Source of the DNA: Bacteroides caecimuris | GTDB lineage: Bacteria; Bacteroidota; Bacteroidia; Bacteroidales; Bacteroidaceae | Direction of reading: 5' to 3' | Length of the DNA: 64,000 nt | NCBI RefSeq assembly: GCF_001688725.2 | Contig: NZ_CP015401.2 | Coordinates: 1,736,001 to 1,800,000 of the forward strand | Part shown: piece by piece, positions 1 through 8,485 of the stretch | Position numbering within the stretch: position 1 is the first letter of the stretch | Layout: every line of letters starts with the position of its first letter | Notes under the pieces: generated by a model | Seen by the model: only the letters and a program-made list of their open reading frames with translations | The model's database searches: none | What the model was told of the DNA's origin: nothing | Program-made: the position numbers and the translations under genes

Positions 1-2095
1 GGCTGACATCCACCTTTCCCCACGAAGCCGGGAGCCAGAAACGTTTCCACACACTTGCTTCCGTGCGGTTAAAGCTGTAATCACCGCCCAATACGCCTTT
101 GAAACCCATGGCATGAGTGAGCGTGAAGATAGGGGCGTCCAGCGAAACGGGTATGCGGCGTTGCTTGGAGTTGACAAACGATTCGCCCGGTGCATAGCGC
201 AGCGTCAGGCTTGCTTCGGAAGTCGTGACATCGTGCACACGGGTTTGTGCGGCATTATTGAGCAGATATTCCAGTTTGCCGGTAGGCTCGTCGTTGCGGT
301 GGCGCAGCATGGCTTTCACTCCGAATCCTGTCAGCGTTTCGAGTTCGTAATTAATGGTGGCGTCGCGCATGTACGACATTTGGTCTACCGTCGTTGTCTT
401 GACCGACAGGAAGATATTATCTTTATCCGTAAACAGGAATTTGTCCATCGGCGACATGACGTCATAACTGTACGTAGCCGAAAGATAATGTTTCGGGAAT
501 TCCCAGACCACATAATCGCGTTTGTTGAACGAATAAGTCACCGTCCCGCTATATTTCCAGCGTTCGTCTTTCAGACCGTATGCTCCGTATCCGCTCAAAA
601 ACCAGTGCTTGTTGAAATGAGCCGTAGTCATGCCGCTCAACCGGAAACGGGTGCCGTCAACGTAATTGCTCGAAATCATGGTGTTGATAGGACCGATGTC
701 CACTTTGCTCGGATGCTCTTTGCTTCCTGTTTCCACAAAGTTTTCAATCAGTGCTTTCGCTCCGAAGATGATGTATTTGAATCCCGGAATCTGTTCGATC
801 CGCTTGACGAATATGTCCATCGTACTTTCTTTCTTTGTCAATGGTACTTGACGGACACTCGCCCAATACTCATCGCTTTTCGAGAGCATGTCCGCTTCTT
901 TTATCACGCTGCCTTTCAACCGGAACAGTCGTTGTTCGATCGGATCGAATTTATAGTTACTATATTTCGTGGTTCGTTCCACCTGCAATCCGCCTGCTGT
1001 TTTGTTGGAATTCCAGGAAAGGTCTACGGTCATGTCATCATCCGCCAACACCCAGTTGCCGTTGGGCAGTTGCTCATACAGTTGCGTGATGTCCATGCGG
1101 TTGACAAAGTTGACTCCGGTCTTTTTAGGCAGGTTCATCGTACATTTCTGAACGGCGTATGTAGAATCGTTCAATACATACAGATGTCCGGTGAATCCGA
1201 AGTCCTGCGAGTTTTGCGGAACAAAAGTAAGGTGGACACATTCGCGCTTGTTTACCATCAATGTGTCCATCAGGTAATATTTATAAAATGAGATGGCATT
1301 GTTGCCGATCGGACTGACGAAACGCTGCTGGAGCAGCCGGATATCATCATCGTAGATATTGATATCGGCAAATACGTCTTTCAGTACGGTGCCGAGCATA
1401 TCTCCCGTAGAGAAGAACTCTTCTATACCATTGGAGTTTTTGCCTTTGATAATCGTTTTCTTGCTTTCGGGGTTTTTGCGGTAGACGGTTTGCGACGACG
1501 TTTCCTGTACGGAAATAGGGAGAATCAGCTTATTGGTTGTTTCCGACACTTCCACCTGGTCTTTTAAAAAAGAATATTTCTTGTAGATACCTTTTTCGAG
1601 TTTTTCCGGTGTGAGGTCGTTGATAGACATTTTCATTTTCTCGTACTTGTCGTACTGGTAGTAATCGTTCACTTCGAGGACTTGTGCCTTTTTGTGTTCG
1701 ATCACCTTCTTCATGAATTCCACTGCCGGATTGTTCTTGCGTGAGTATTTCTCTTTTTGAGGCTTCACGGTGACTTCGTTCAGGATCACATTGTCCGGAG
1801 CTAATGTAACGTTCACAGTCTGATTGCTGGAACCTACTTTCACCGTTTTGCTAATGTAGCCTATAGCAGAGAATACCAATGTTCCTCCGTTTCTGCGGGT
1901 GTCAAGAGTGTATTCTCCGTCAATATTGGTGATGGTTCCCATATCTCTCTTCTCCTGATAGTAGACAGAGATATACATCAATGGCTCGTGGGTAACCGAA
2001 TCGGTGACTACTCCTTTAATTTGCTGCGCAAAAGCATTGGAGGTTGCCAATACGAGTAAGAACAGTATAAGTATTTTGTTATATTGTTGCATCAT
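1..2095 (-). CDS. DUF5686 / carboxypeptidase-regulatory-like outer-membrane protein (C-terminus cut by window)
   Basis: About 698 residues are visible and the frame runs off the left edge, so the C-terminus is missing. The start at 2095 (MM) gives a signal peptide with a hydrophobic core, cleaved after AFAQ. Next comes a carboxypeptidase-D-regulatory-like beta-sandwich (about residues 25-105, starting QIKGVVTDSVTHEPL), as found at the N-terminus of TonB receptors and DUF5686 proteins. The long remainder matches the DUF5686 type, with alternating barrel-like strands. The family is common in Bacteroidota and predicted to sit in the outer membrane; its substrate is unknown. The gene is transcribed alone, away from the epimerase-like gene. 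The + strand ORFs here are antisense shadows. The family call is from memory of its general features. Confidence 0.85.
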   Translation of the reverse strand, partial: MMQQYNKILILFLLVLATSNAFAQQIKGVVTDSVTHEPLMYISVYYQEKRDMGTITNIDGEYTLDTRRNGGTLVFSAIGYISKTVKVGSSNQTVNVTLAPDNVILNEVTVKPQKEKYSRKNNPAVEFMKKVIEHKKAQVLEVNDYYQYDKYEKMKMSINDLTPEKLEKGIYKKYSFLKDQVEVSETTNKLILPISVQETSSQTVYRKNPESKKTIIKGKNSNGIEEFFSTGDMLGTVLKDVFADINIYDDDIRLLQQRFVSPIGNNAISFYKYYLMDTLMVNKRECVHLTFVPQNSQDFGFTGHLYVLNDSTYAVQKCTMNLPKKTGVNFVNRMDITQLYEQLPNGNWVLADDDMTVDLSWNSNKTAGGLQVERTTKYSNYKFDPIEQRLFRLKGSVIKEADMLSKSDEYWASVRQVPLTKKESTMDIFVKRIEQIPGFKYIIFGAKALIENFVETGSKEHPSKVDIGPINTMISSNYVDGTRFRLSGMTTAHFNKHWFLSGYGAYGLKDERWKYSGTVTYSFNKRDYVVWEFPKHYLSATYSYDVMSPMDKFLFTDKDNIFLSVKTTTVDQMSYMRDATINYELETLTGFGVKAMLRHRNDEPTGKLEYLLNNAAQTRVHDVTTSEASLTLRYAPGESFVNSKQRRIPVSLDAPIFTLTHAMGFKGVLGGDYSFNRTEASVWKRFWLPASWGKVDVS

Positions 2096-2338
2096 AACGT
2101 TCGTAGTAGAGCTGCAAAGTTAACAAATAACTCTCAGGATAGATAGAGTATATAACTTTTTTTACTTATCGTTTTTGGTTGTTTACAAGCATATATCGCC
2201 TGATAATCGAAGGAACATTCCGCTGTTAACTCTGTTGATCAGGTTGTTTCGGCATTTTGTTCTCTCGGTTCCGGAAATTTTGTTTTCCTGATTTCGGCAT
2301 TTGAAACTTTCCGTTTCCCGGCATGAAACCAATAGTCC

Positions 2339-2448
2339 CATGCCGTGTAACGGTCAGAAACATGTCGCATGGCGGTCAATAACATGCCGTGTGGCGATCA
2401 GTCCCATGTTGTGTGGCGATCAATAACATGTCGCGTGAATGTTATTTG
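2339..2448. repeat. 22-bp degenerate tandem repeat, about 4-5 copies
   Basis: Units start at 2339, 2361, 2383 and 2405, each beginning CATG and sharing a core like CATGCCGTGTGGCGATCA. A partial fifth unit at 2427 runs into the 3' end of the epimerase-like gene. The array lies in the 346-bp gap (2096-2441) downstream of that gene. I see no gene in the rest of this gap, only an AT-rich stretch next to the DUF5686 start. Confidence 0.8.
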
Positions 2449-3527
2449 CTTGTAAGTATTTGTACAATACGCTCTGCGGTGCGTCCGTCCCAGCGTTCGG
2501 GGAGTTCGCCCCGTTTCCATTCCCCGTGCATCAGAGTATCCATTGTTTTGGCAAGCAGTGCAGGGTCTTCTCCGACAAGTTCGTTGGTACCCATGCGCCA
2601 CGTCTCCGGATGTTCGGCATATGTGTTGAGCGTGATACAAGGAATACTCAGGAAGGTTGCTTCTTCGGCCACGTTTCCCGAATCCGTTATGATTCCTTTC
2701 GCCTTGTTTATCAGATAACCGAAGAACAGGTAGTTCTGCGGCGGCATGATATGGAGATTCGGCGCTTCGATATTCAGCTCTTTGATAGCATTGCGTACGT
2801 AGGTATGCAGCGGTGCAACGATAGGCATACCGGCAGATTTGTCGATGATTGTTTTCATCAGCTGGCGCAGATTCTCCTTATTGCCGAGTAATGCACGACG
2901 GTTGAGAGTAAACAGGAGATAATTTCCTTCTTGCAGCCCCAGGACGGAGAACCATATCGGTTTGAGCAAGCGGTTCCGGTTGTAGCGGATGGCATCGATC
3001 AGGATGTTGCCTACGTAATATACGTTTTCGCTTTCCGTTCCCGTCTGATTCAGGTTGCGGTTGGCAACCATGCCGGCTGTGAACAGATAGTCGGATAGTC
3101 CGTCTGTAATCATGCGGTTGACTTCTTTGGGCATTTTCATATCGAAAGAACGGGTTCCGGCTACGAGGTGTGCCACCTTGGTGCCTTGTTTCTTGGCAAC
3201 GATGGCACAACTCATGGTTGCGGTCAGGTCGTCTACCACAAGGACTACGTGTGCCGGGTTCTCCGTCAGTTCCTGTTCGAAGGCTACCATGATTCCGGCT
3301 GTCAAACTCGTCGGGTTACTGCTTTCTACTCCCAGATACACATCGGGAGCTTTCATATCGAGATCCGAAAAGAGAGAAGCGTCCAAACTCGTATCATCTT
3401 TCCTTCCTGTATAAACCAATCGGTAAGAGATGCTTTTACCCAGCGCCCGTGCGGCTTCAATAGCGCGTGTGATGGGAGCTATCTTCATAAAATTGGGGCG
3501 TGCCCCCGCAACAATTGTTATTTTCAT
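2442..3527 (-). CDS. UDP-N-acetylglucosamine 2-epimerase-like protein with altered active-site residues
   Basis: A 361-residue protein of WecB-family length with the two-Rossmann (GT-B-like) layout. It starts KITIVAGARPNFMK and keeps MPKEVNRMITD and TDSGNVAEEA. The non-hydrolysing family uses Asp95, Glu117, Glu131 and His213 (E. coli WecB numbering, from memory). Aligned by eye, the Asp is kept (VVDDLTAT), HVEAGLR reads HLVAGTR (Glu to Val), PEExNR reads PKEVNR (Glu to Lys) and the THRRE-type His reads TLNRRA (Asn). The fold is probably kept, but ordinary epimerisation of UDP-GlcNAc to UDP-ManNAc is doubtful. It stands alone with no polysaccharide genes beside it. A divergent nucleotide-sugar enzyme or a binding protein are both possible. 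Confidence 0.8.
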   Translation of the reverse strand: MKITIVAGARPNFMKIAPITRAIEAARALGKSISYRLVYTGRKDDTSLDASLFSDLDMKAPDVYLGVESSNPTSLTAGIMVAFEQELTENPAHVVLVVDDLTATMSCAIVAKKQGTKVAHLVAGTRSFDMKMPKEVNRMITDGLSDYLFTAGMVANRNLNQTGTESENVYYVGNILIDAIRYNRNRLLKPIWFSVLGLQEGNYLLFTLNRRALLGNKENLRQLMKTIIDKSAGMPIVAPLHTYVRNAIKELNIEAPNLHIMPPQNYLFFGYLINKAKGIITDSGNVAEEATFLSIPCITLNTYAEHPETWRMGTNELVGEDPALLAKTMDTLMHGEWKRGELPERWDGRTAERIVQILTSK

Positions 3528-3619
3528 ATTGTTTCTATCTTATTCGGTTTAATTCGTGAAGCAAAAGTACATTTTCTTACGGAATTTATTTGTTACTTTG
3601 CATACAAAATAACAAATAT

Positions 3620-4243
3620 ATGCCCACATTCGTTCAAATTCTTGATTTTATAGGCACATTTGCCTTTGCTATTAGTGGTATCCGGCTAGCTTCGGCGAAA
3701 CGTTTCGACTGGTTCGGCGCTTACGTGGTAGGACTTGCTACGGCTATCGGCGGTGGTACCATCCGTGATGTACTGCTCGACGTGACCCCGGGATGGATGA
3801 CCGACCCTATCTATCTGATTTGTACAGGACTGGCGTTGGTATGGGTCATCTGTTTCGGACGCTGGCTTATCCGGCTCAATAATACTTTCTTCATTTTCGA
3901 TACCATCGGTCTGGCACTGTTTACCGTGGTAGGTGTAGGCAAGAGCATTGCCCTAGGCTATCCTTTTTGGGTGGCGATTATCATGGGTAGCATTACGGGA
4001 GCGGCCGGTGGAGTGATTCGTGACGTATTTATCAATGAAATACCTCTTATCTTCCGAAAGGAGATTTACGCAATGGCTTGCGTGGTAGGCGGTATTGCCT
4101 ATTGGATTTGCAACCTCGCAGGTATGGAGTCCTACGCTTGTCAGTTGATTGGCGGATCAGCCGTGTTTCTGACTCGCATCTTGGCTGTAAAGTATCACAT
4201 CTGCCTGCCTATATTGAAAGGTGGTGAAGAGCCGGAAGAATAA
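3620..4243 (+). CDS. TRIC/UPF0126 family cation-channel-like membrane protein
   Basis: A protein of about 207 residues from the ATG at 3620. An in-frame start 30 bases upstream would add a polar stretch before the first membrane segment, so 3620 is preferred. The protein has two similar halves of three membrane segments, each carrying a glycine-rich GG-x-IRD motif (AIGGGTIRDVLL near residue 43 and GAAGGVIRDVF near residue 130). This is the hallmark of the YicG/YadS (UPF0126) family, the prokaryotic homologues of trimeric intracellular cation channels. Such proteins sit in the inner membrane and conduct monovalent cations in the few cases studied. It is divergent from the epimerase-like gene and has no operon partner. 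Confidence 0.88.
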   Translation: MPTFVQILDFIGTFAFAISGIRLASAKRFDWFGAYVVGLATAIGGGTIRDVLLDVTPGWMTDPIYLICTGLALVWVICFGRWLIRLNNTFFIFDTIGLALFTVVGVGKSIALGYPFWVAIIMGSITGAAGGVIRDVFINEIPLIFRKEIYAMACVVGGIAYWICNLAGMESYACQLIGGSAVFLTRILAVKYHICLPILKGGEEPEE

Positions 4244-4250
4244 ATTCAGG

Positions 4251-4345
4251 TACGGATTGCACGGTTGCATAGTTGCATGGATTGCACAGTTGCACGGTTG
4301 TACGGATTATACGATTGCATAGTTGTACGGAATATACAGTTATGT
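4251..4345. repeat. 25-bp degenerate tandem repeat, about 3.4 copies
   Basis: Units start at 4256, 4281 and 4306, with a partial one at 4331. Each is built from ATTGCACGGTTGCATAGTT-like sequence ending TACGG or CATGG. It lies directly after the stop codon of the channel gene and before the converging DUF4251 gene. It contains no coding signal. Confidence 0.75.
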
Positions 4346-4435
4346 ATGGCAACCATTATTCTAATAATTGTGTAATCCGTGCCTAATAATACAAAATTAG
4401 TTACTCCGTTTTTCTTACCAGTCTTTTGTTTCTCA

Positions 4436-4930
4436 CTAATCTTCTTTCACCTCCAATTCCCCCTGAAAACTAATGGACTGCCGGTTTTGCATATTGACAT
4501 CAATGCTTGCCGCTCCATTGGGGAATACTTTGACTCTGTATTCATACCTGTCTTCAGGATTTCGTGCGATAAACTTGATGACGGCGTTTCCTTTCTTGTC
4601 CGTTTCCGTACTATATTCCTTGAGCGCAGCTTTGAAATTAAGCCCGTTGCCTCCGCCATAAGGGATGTTGTAAGCCCGTCCGTAATAAGGCAGATAAGAG
4701 ATGACCGAATCGTTTCTTATTTCCAGTGAGTAGGAAGATGTCAAAGGGATGGAGCGTCCGCGCATCGGCATGGCGGTATTGACATCTATCTTGTAGTTTT
4801 CAGATTCAACCAGCTTCATTACGGCTTCTTTCTTCTGTTCCTTCTTTTCCTTTTTACTTTGAGCCGAAAGGGTAGGGATGCCCGCTAGCAAGGCTAGCAA
4901 CAGTATAAAGATTTGTTTCTTCGTTCTCAT
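4436..4930 (-). CDS. DUF4251 domain-containing secreted protein
   Basis: From the start at 4930 (MRTKKQIFILL) the protein has 164 residues. A start 42 bases further upstream is open but lacks a signal-peptide beginning. A signal peptide (cleavage near TLSAQ) is followed by a Lys/Glu-rich linker (SKKEKKEQKKEA) and a compact beta-rich domain with SYLPYYGRAYN and PYGGGNG. This matches DUF4251, a small periplasmic or secreted family of Bacteroidota with no known function. It is a single gene; its 3' end faces the 3' end of the channel gene across the 25-bp repeats. Confidence 0.85.
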   Translation of the reverse strand: MRTKKQIFILLLALLAGIPTLSAQSKKEKKEQKKEAVMKLVESENYKIDVNTAMPMRGRSIPLTSSYSLEIRNDSVISYLPYYGRAYNIPYGGGNGLNFKAALKEYSTETDKKGNAVIKFIARNPEDRYEYRVKVFPNGAASIDVNMQNRQSISFQGELEVKED

Positions 4931-5336
4931 ATCAGTTGTATTTAGATTGATGTATATACGTATAACAACCAAATATACGAAAAAGACAGGGATAGTCCTG
5001 TTTCCTTTATGAAAATTAAACAGAAATCCCTGTTATTTATAAGTTTAGACCATTTTTCACCCGCTTGATCGTTTCCTTCTTACTTAATAATATAACGTGA
5101 AGTCTTAGAATTCACATTCATATAAAATCCCAAGTAATCTATTGTTTTTTTAACCAAGCAATAGGGGATAAATTCCGCTAATTGCCACCTAAAAACTATC
5201 AGAAAACACCTAAAATCTATCAATTGATAGAATTTCACCCTAAAAATAACGGATCCTACCCTGTTTGATAAGCAAAAAAACTTTAAACTTGCAAACATCG
5301 AGAAAATCGAGATATTAACCATAAAACCATTAAAGT
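4931..5336. other. Long AT-rich intergenic region between DUF4251 gene and ECF sigma gene
   Basis: About 400 bp with no convincing gene. The left part is the 5' flank of the DUF4251 gene. The right part holds the direct repeats and palindrome listed separately, then a leader of about 100 bases before the sigma gene. The only open frame (5080-5322, minus) has no recognisable features. Confidence 0.6.
5186..5230. promoter_or_regulatory. Paired 16-bp direct repeats and a 14-bp palindrome upstream of the ECF sigma gene
   Basis: CACCTAAAAACTATCA (5186-5201) recurs with one mismatch as CACCTAAAATCTATCA (5207-5222). The two are offset by 21 bp, two helical turns, so both would lie on the same DNA face. 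The second copy overlaps a perfect palindrome, CTATCAATTGATAG (5217-5230). This looks like an operator or activator site about 110 bp before the sigma start codon. The binding protein is unknown. Confidence 0.5.
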
Positions 5337-5840
5337 ATGAAAAGTTTAAGTTTCAGAAAAGATTTAATTGGAGTACAGGAAGAGTTGCTTCGTTTTGCTT
5401 ATAAATTGACTGCCAACCGCGAAGAAGCAAACGATTTATTGCAAGAAACGTCTTTAAAAGCATTAGATAATGAAGAAAAATATGTTCCGGACACGAATTT
5501 CAAAGGATGGATGTACACCATCATGCGTAATATATTTATTAATAACTACCGTAAAATAGTACGTGATCAGACTTTTGTTGACCAGACTGATAATTATTAT
5601 CATTTAAATATGCCACAAGATTCGGGATTTGAAAGTACGGAAGGTGCTTACGACCTGAAAGAAATGCACCGCATCGTTAATGCACTTCCCCGGGAGTATA
5701 AAATTCCTTTCTCTATGCATGTGTCAGGCTTTAAATACCGCGAAATTGCAGAGAAATTAGGACTACCGTTGGGCACAGTGAAAAGCCGCATATTTTTCAC
5801 GCGGCAACGTTTGCAACGCGAATTGAAAGATTTTGTATAA
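5337..5840 (+). CDS. RNA polymerase ECF-type sigma factor (sigma-70 family)
   Basis: A 167-residue protein with region 2 (about residues 12-75: RFAYKLTANREEANDLLQET, then FKGWMYTIMRNIFINNYRK) and region 4 (about 105-165: REYKIPFSMHVSGFKYREIA, then LGLPLGTVKSRIFFTRQRL). This is the two-domain extracytoplasmic-function layout. It would direct RNA polymerase to a specific promoter set. No anti-sigma or FecR-like gene is adjacent: downstream lies a hairpin repeat and then a converging gene. It is therefore an orphan ECF factor, perhaps controlled at transcription through the repeats upstream. The start ATG at 5337 fits the region 2 boundary. Confidence 0.92.
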   Translation: MKSLSFRKDLIGVQEELLRFAYKLTANREEANDLLQETSLKALDNEEKYVPDTNFKGWMYTIMRNIFINNYRKIVRDQTFVDQTDNYYHLNMPQDSGFESTEGAYDLKEMHRIVNALPREYKIPFSMHVSGFKYREIAEKLGLPLGTVKSRIFFTRQRLQRELKDFV

Positions 5841-5876
5841 TGGAGGGATAACACATATAAACAAGTCTGTTAGCAG

Positions 5877-5966
5877 AAGAGGCTGTCTAAAAAGTCGGTT
5901 CCATCATCATTCTCCTTCGGGAAGGAGGGGAGTTGGAATTACTGACGACTTTTTAGACAGCCTCTT
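5877..5966. repeat. Dispersed hairpin repeat (intact copy), 21-bp perfect inverted ends
   Basis: The left arm 5877-5897 (AAGAGGCTGTCTAAAAAGTC plus G) is the exact reverse complement of 5946-5966, around a 48-bp centre. It lies between the converging sigma and OmpA-like genes and could act as a two-way terminator. The same element in the other orientation, including its centre, is found split by the IS66 pair at 35208-35276 and 40763-40792. A shortened relative is at 10875-10906. It behaves as a repeat family. Confidence 0.8.
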
Positions 5967-6013
5967 ATCTCTTTAGAAAAAACAGTAGATTGCGTGTACG
6001 ACGCAGTCATTTT

Positions 6014-6730
6014 TTAGTTAGCGGCTGCCTGTGCATCTTTAATCATTTGCTCGCTTGCGTACATGTATACCTCTACACGACGGTTTTGTTCGCGACCGGC
6101 AGCAGTGTCATTGCTTGCAACAGGATCGCTTTCACCCATTCCCTGTACACTCTTGATTTGATTGGTAGAAACACCGCAACTCAACAAGTAGCTGGACACA
6201 CTTTGCGCACGTTCTTGTGATAAGTTCAGGTTCTTTTGCTGGCTTTGTGCAGCAGTGCTGTTTTTCCAGCCCTGGTTGTCGGTATATCCGTAGATAGATA
6301 CGTCCATGTCCCGGTTCTGGTTGAGCACATTGTTGGCAAACTTGCTTAAAGCAGATTTGGCAGCAGCACTTAGATTGGCATTACCGGTAGTGAAAAGAAT
6401 ACCCGAATCGAATGTTACTTTCACGGCTTGCAACCCGTTGTTGTCTGTTATCTGTTCTACTTGTGCGCCTTCAATTTGTTTTGCTTCAGCTGCTGCTTTG
6501 TCCATCTTCTTACCGATAAGAGCACCTGTGCCGGCGCCTACTGCTGTACCGATAGCAGCACCGATAGCGGCACCTTTACCTTTGCCGATAACACCTCCCA
6601 GAATCGCACCCAGTGCAGCGCCCGAACCACCACCGATGGCAGCACCTTTACCAGTGTTGTTCATACTTCCACAGCTACCAAATATCATGGCAATGCTCAT
6701 AAAGAGAACCATAAATTTCATCTTGTTCAT
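6014..6730 (-). CDS. OmpA-family lipoprotein with glycine-zipper domain
   Basis: The start at 6730 (MNKMKFMVLFMS) gives 238 residues. It is preferred over 6799 because a lipoprotein signal with lipobox FGSC follows directly. Glycine-zipper repeats (about residues 25-75: GAAIGGGSGAALGAILGGVIG) could form a membrane-inserted helix pair. The OmpA C-terminal domain (about 110-230) has the peptidoglycan-binding signature: YGYTDNQG, then LSQERAQSVSSYL and then GESDPVASNDTAAGREQNRRVEV. It probably tethers the outer membrane to peptidoglycan. Single gene, converging with the sigma factor gene. Confidence 0.9.
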   Translation of the reverse strand: MNKMKFMVLFMSIAMIFGSCGSMNNTGKGAAIGGGSGAALGAILGGVIGKGKGAAIGAAIGTAVGAGTGALIGKKMDKAAAEAKQIEGAQVEQITDNNGLQAVKVTFDSGILFTTGNANLSAAAKSALSKFANNVLNQNRDMDVSIYGYTDNQGWKNSTAAQSQQKNLNLSQERAQSVSSYLLSCGVSTNQIKSVQGMGESDPVASNDTAAGREQNRRVEVYMYASEQMIKDAQAAAN

Positions 6731-7019
6731 AATCTTGATGTATTTTAATAGGTTTATAAAAATGTTTTTATACGAATCACTTCGCATAATCAATAACAAT
6801 GCAAAGATACATATTATTTGGCAAGCGTGTACTTTTTAAGTTAAAATAACTCGAACCGACATCGGCATTGCCAAGTTAAACAGTTGACGGTTGATAGCGC
6901 CTTGTGTCAGATTCTTTATTCCTTGCATATCATTTTTCTACTCAAAATGGGGTGCAAAGAGACGCAAAATTACTATCTTCGCGCATCTAATTATTCACTA
7001 ATCAAAATATATAGATACT

Positions 7020-8405
7020 ATGAAACAGAAATTTTCTACTATTTTTATCTTGCTGCTTCTCTTTTTAGCAGGTTCACAAACGGTAGCGCAAAATGCTCCG
7101 AAACCTTTTGATATTGAACAACCTTCACTTCGCGTATTCCTTCCTGCGCCTGAGTTGGCAACAGGACGTGCGGTGGTGGCGTGTCCGGGAGGCGGATATT
7201 CGCATTTGGCATTCGAACACGAAGGATGCGATTGGGCGCCCTATTTCAATAAACAAGGCATTGCATTGATTGTGCTGAAATACCGGATGCCGAACGGTGA
7301 CCGTACATTGCCCATTTCGGATGCTGAAGCAGCAATGAAACTGGTGCGTGACAGTGCCGATATCTGGAATTTGAACCCGAATGACATTGGCATCATGGGC
7401 TCTTCCGCCGGCGGACATCTGGCTTCTACCATTGCCACTCATGCCAAGCCCGAACTTCGTCCGAACTTTCAGATTCTTTTCTATCCTGTGATTACGATGG
7501 ATAAATCTTATACCCATAGAGGCTCTCACGACAATCTTTTGGGGAAAGATGCTTCTGCCGAACTGGAATCTGAATATTCTAATGAAAAGCAAGTAACGAA
7601 AGATACGCCACGTGCTTTTATCGTATATAGTGATGATGATAAGGTCGTTCCGCCTGCTAACGGAGTGAATTATTATTTGGCGCTGAACAAGAACCATGTT
7701 CCTTCAGTGCTTCATATTTATCCTTCCGGCGGACATGGATGGGGAATTCGCGAGGGCTTCCTCTATAAGAATGAAATGCTGGACGAGCTGACGTCTTGGC
7801 TCCGTAGTTTCAAAGTGCCTCATAAAGATGCGATCCGCGTAGCTTGCATCGGAAATAGCATTACGTATGGAGCACGTATCAAGAATCGCGATCGTGACGG
7901 TTATCCGGCAGTGTTGGGCCGTATGCTGGGCGAGGCTTATTGGGTAAAGAATTTCGGAGTCAGTGCCCGCACTATGCTCAACAAGGGCGATCATCCTTAT
8001 ATGAAAGAAAAGGCATATCAGGATGCGCTGGCTTTCAATCCTAATATTGTGGTGATCAAGTTGGGTACGAATGACAGTAAATCATTCAACTGGAAATATA
8101 AGGCAGACTTCACGAAAGATCTGCAAACAATGGTCGATGCTTTCAAAGCGTTGCCTGCTCAACCGAAGATTTATCTTTGTTATCCTTCCAAAGCTTATCT
8201 GACCGGTAATGGTATCAACGATGACATCATCTCTAAACAAATCATTCCGATGATAAAGAAGGTTGCCAAGAAAAATAACCTGCCTATTATCGATCTTCAC
8301 ACAGCAATGGATGGGATACCCCAGATGTTCCCGGATAAGATCCATCCGAATGAAGAAGGGGCCAAAGTAATGGCAAAAGCTGTCTATCAGTCCTTGAAAA
8401 AGTAA
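7020..8405 (+). CDS. Secreted two-domain esterase: alpha/beta-hydrolase (BD-FAE-like) fused to SGNH/GDSL hydrolase
   Basis: A 461-residue protein with a signal peptide (cleavage near TVAQ). The N-terminal domain (about 30-265) is an alpha/beta hydrolase: oxyanion PGGGY, nucleophile GSSAGG, acid YSDDDKVVP, histidine PSGGHGWG. The C-terminal domain (about 270-461) is an SGNH hydrolase: CIGNSITYG (block I), KLGTNDSK (Asn block) and DKIHPNEEG (Asp-His block). Both sets of catalytic residues are intact. Such pairings are typical of polysaccharide deacetylation, for example acetyl-xylan esterase activity. No glycan-utilisation genes lie next to it. A paralogue of the first domain with a different partner is encoded at 54671-56227. 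Confidence 0.88.
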   Translation: MKQKFSTIFILLLLFLAGSQTVAQNAPKPFDIEQPSLRVFLPAPELATGRAVVACPGGGYSHLAFEHEGCDWAPYFNKQGIALIVLKYRMPNGDRTLPISDAEAAMKLVRDSADIWNLNPNDIGIMGSSAGGHLASTIATHAKPELRPNFQILFYPVITMDKSYTHRGSHDNLLGKDASAELESEYSNEKQVTKDTPRAFIVYSDDDKVVPPANGVNYYLALNKNHVPSVLHIYPSGGHGWGIREGFLYKNEMLDELTSWLRSFKVPHKDAIRVACIGNSITYGARIKNRDRDGYPAVLGRMLGEAYWVKNFGVSARTMLNKGDHPYMKEKAYQDALAFNPNIVVIKLGTNDSKSFNWKYKADFTKDLQTMVDAFKALPAQPKIYLCYPSKAYLTGNGINDDIISKQIIPMIKKVAKKNNLPIIDLHTAMDGIPQMFPDKIHPNEEGAKVMAKAVYQSLKK

Positions 8406-8431
8406 AATAAGGAATTTGACGATTGTGAAAT

Positions 8432-8485
8432 ATCCGGTTGAAATAATCCACCCTTGGGGAGAAGTTTCAACCGGATTCTTTTTAA
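8432..8485 (+). terminator. Intrinsic terminator after the esterase fusion gene
   Basis: ATCCGGTTGAAA (8432-8443) pairs perfectly with TTTCAACCGGAT (8465-8476), followed by a T-rich run (TCTTTTTAATCTTTT). It lies 27 bases after the stop codon at 8405. Confidence 0.85.

Noticed and set aside
113..1291. 392-codon + strand ORF
   Set aside because: It is antisense to the DUF5686 gene, which has a signal peptide and family motifs; the + strand product is Cys/His/Arg-rich shadow sequence with no domain.
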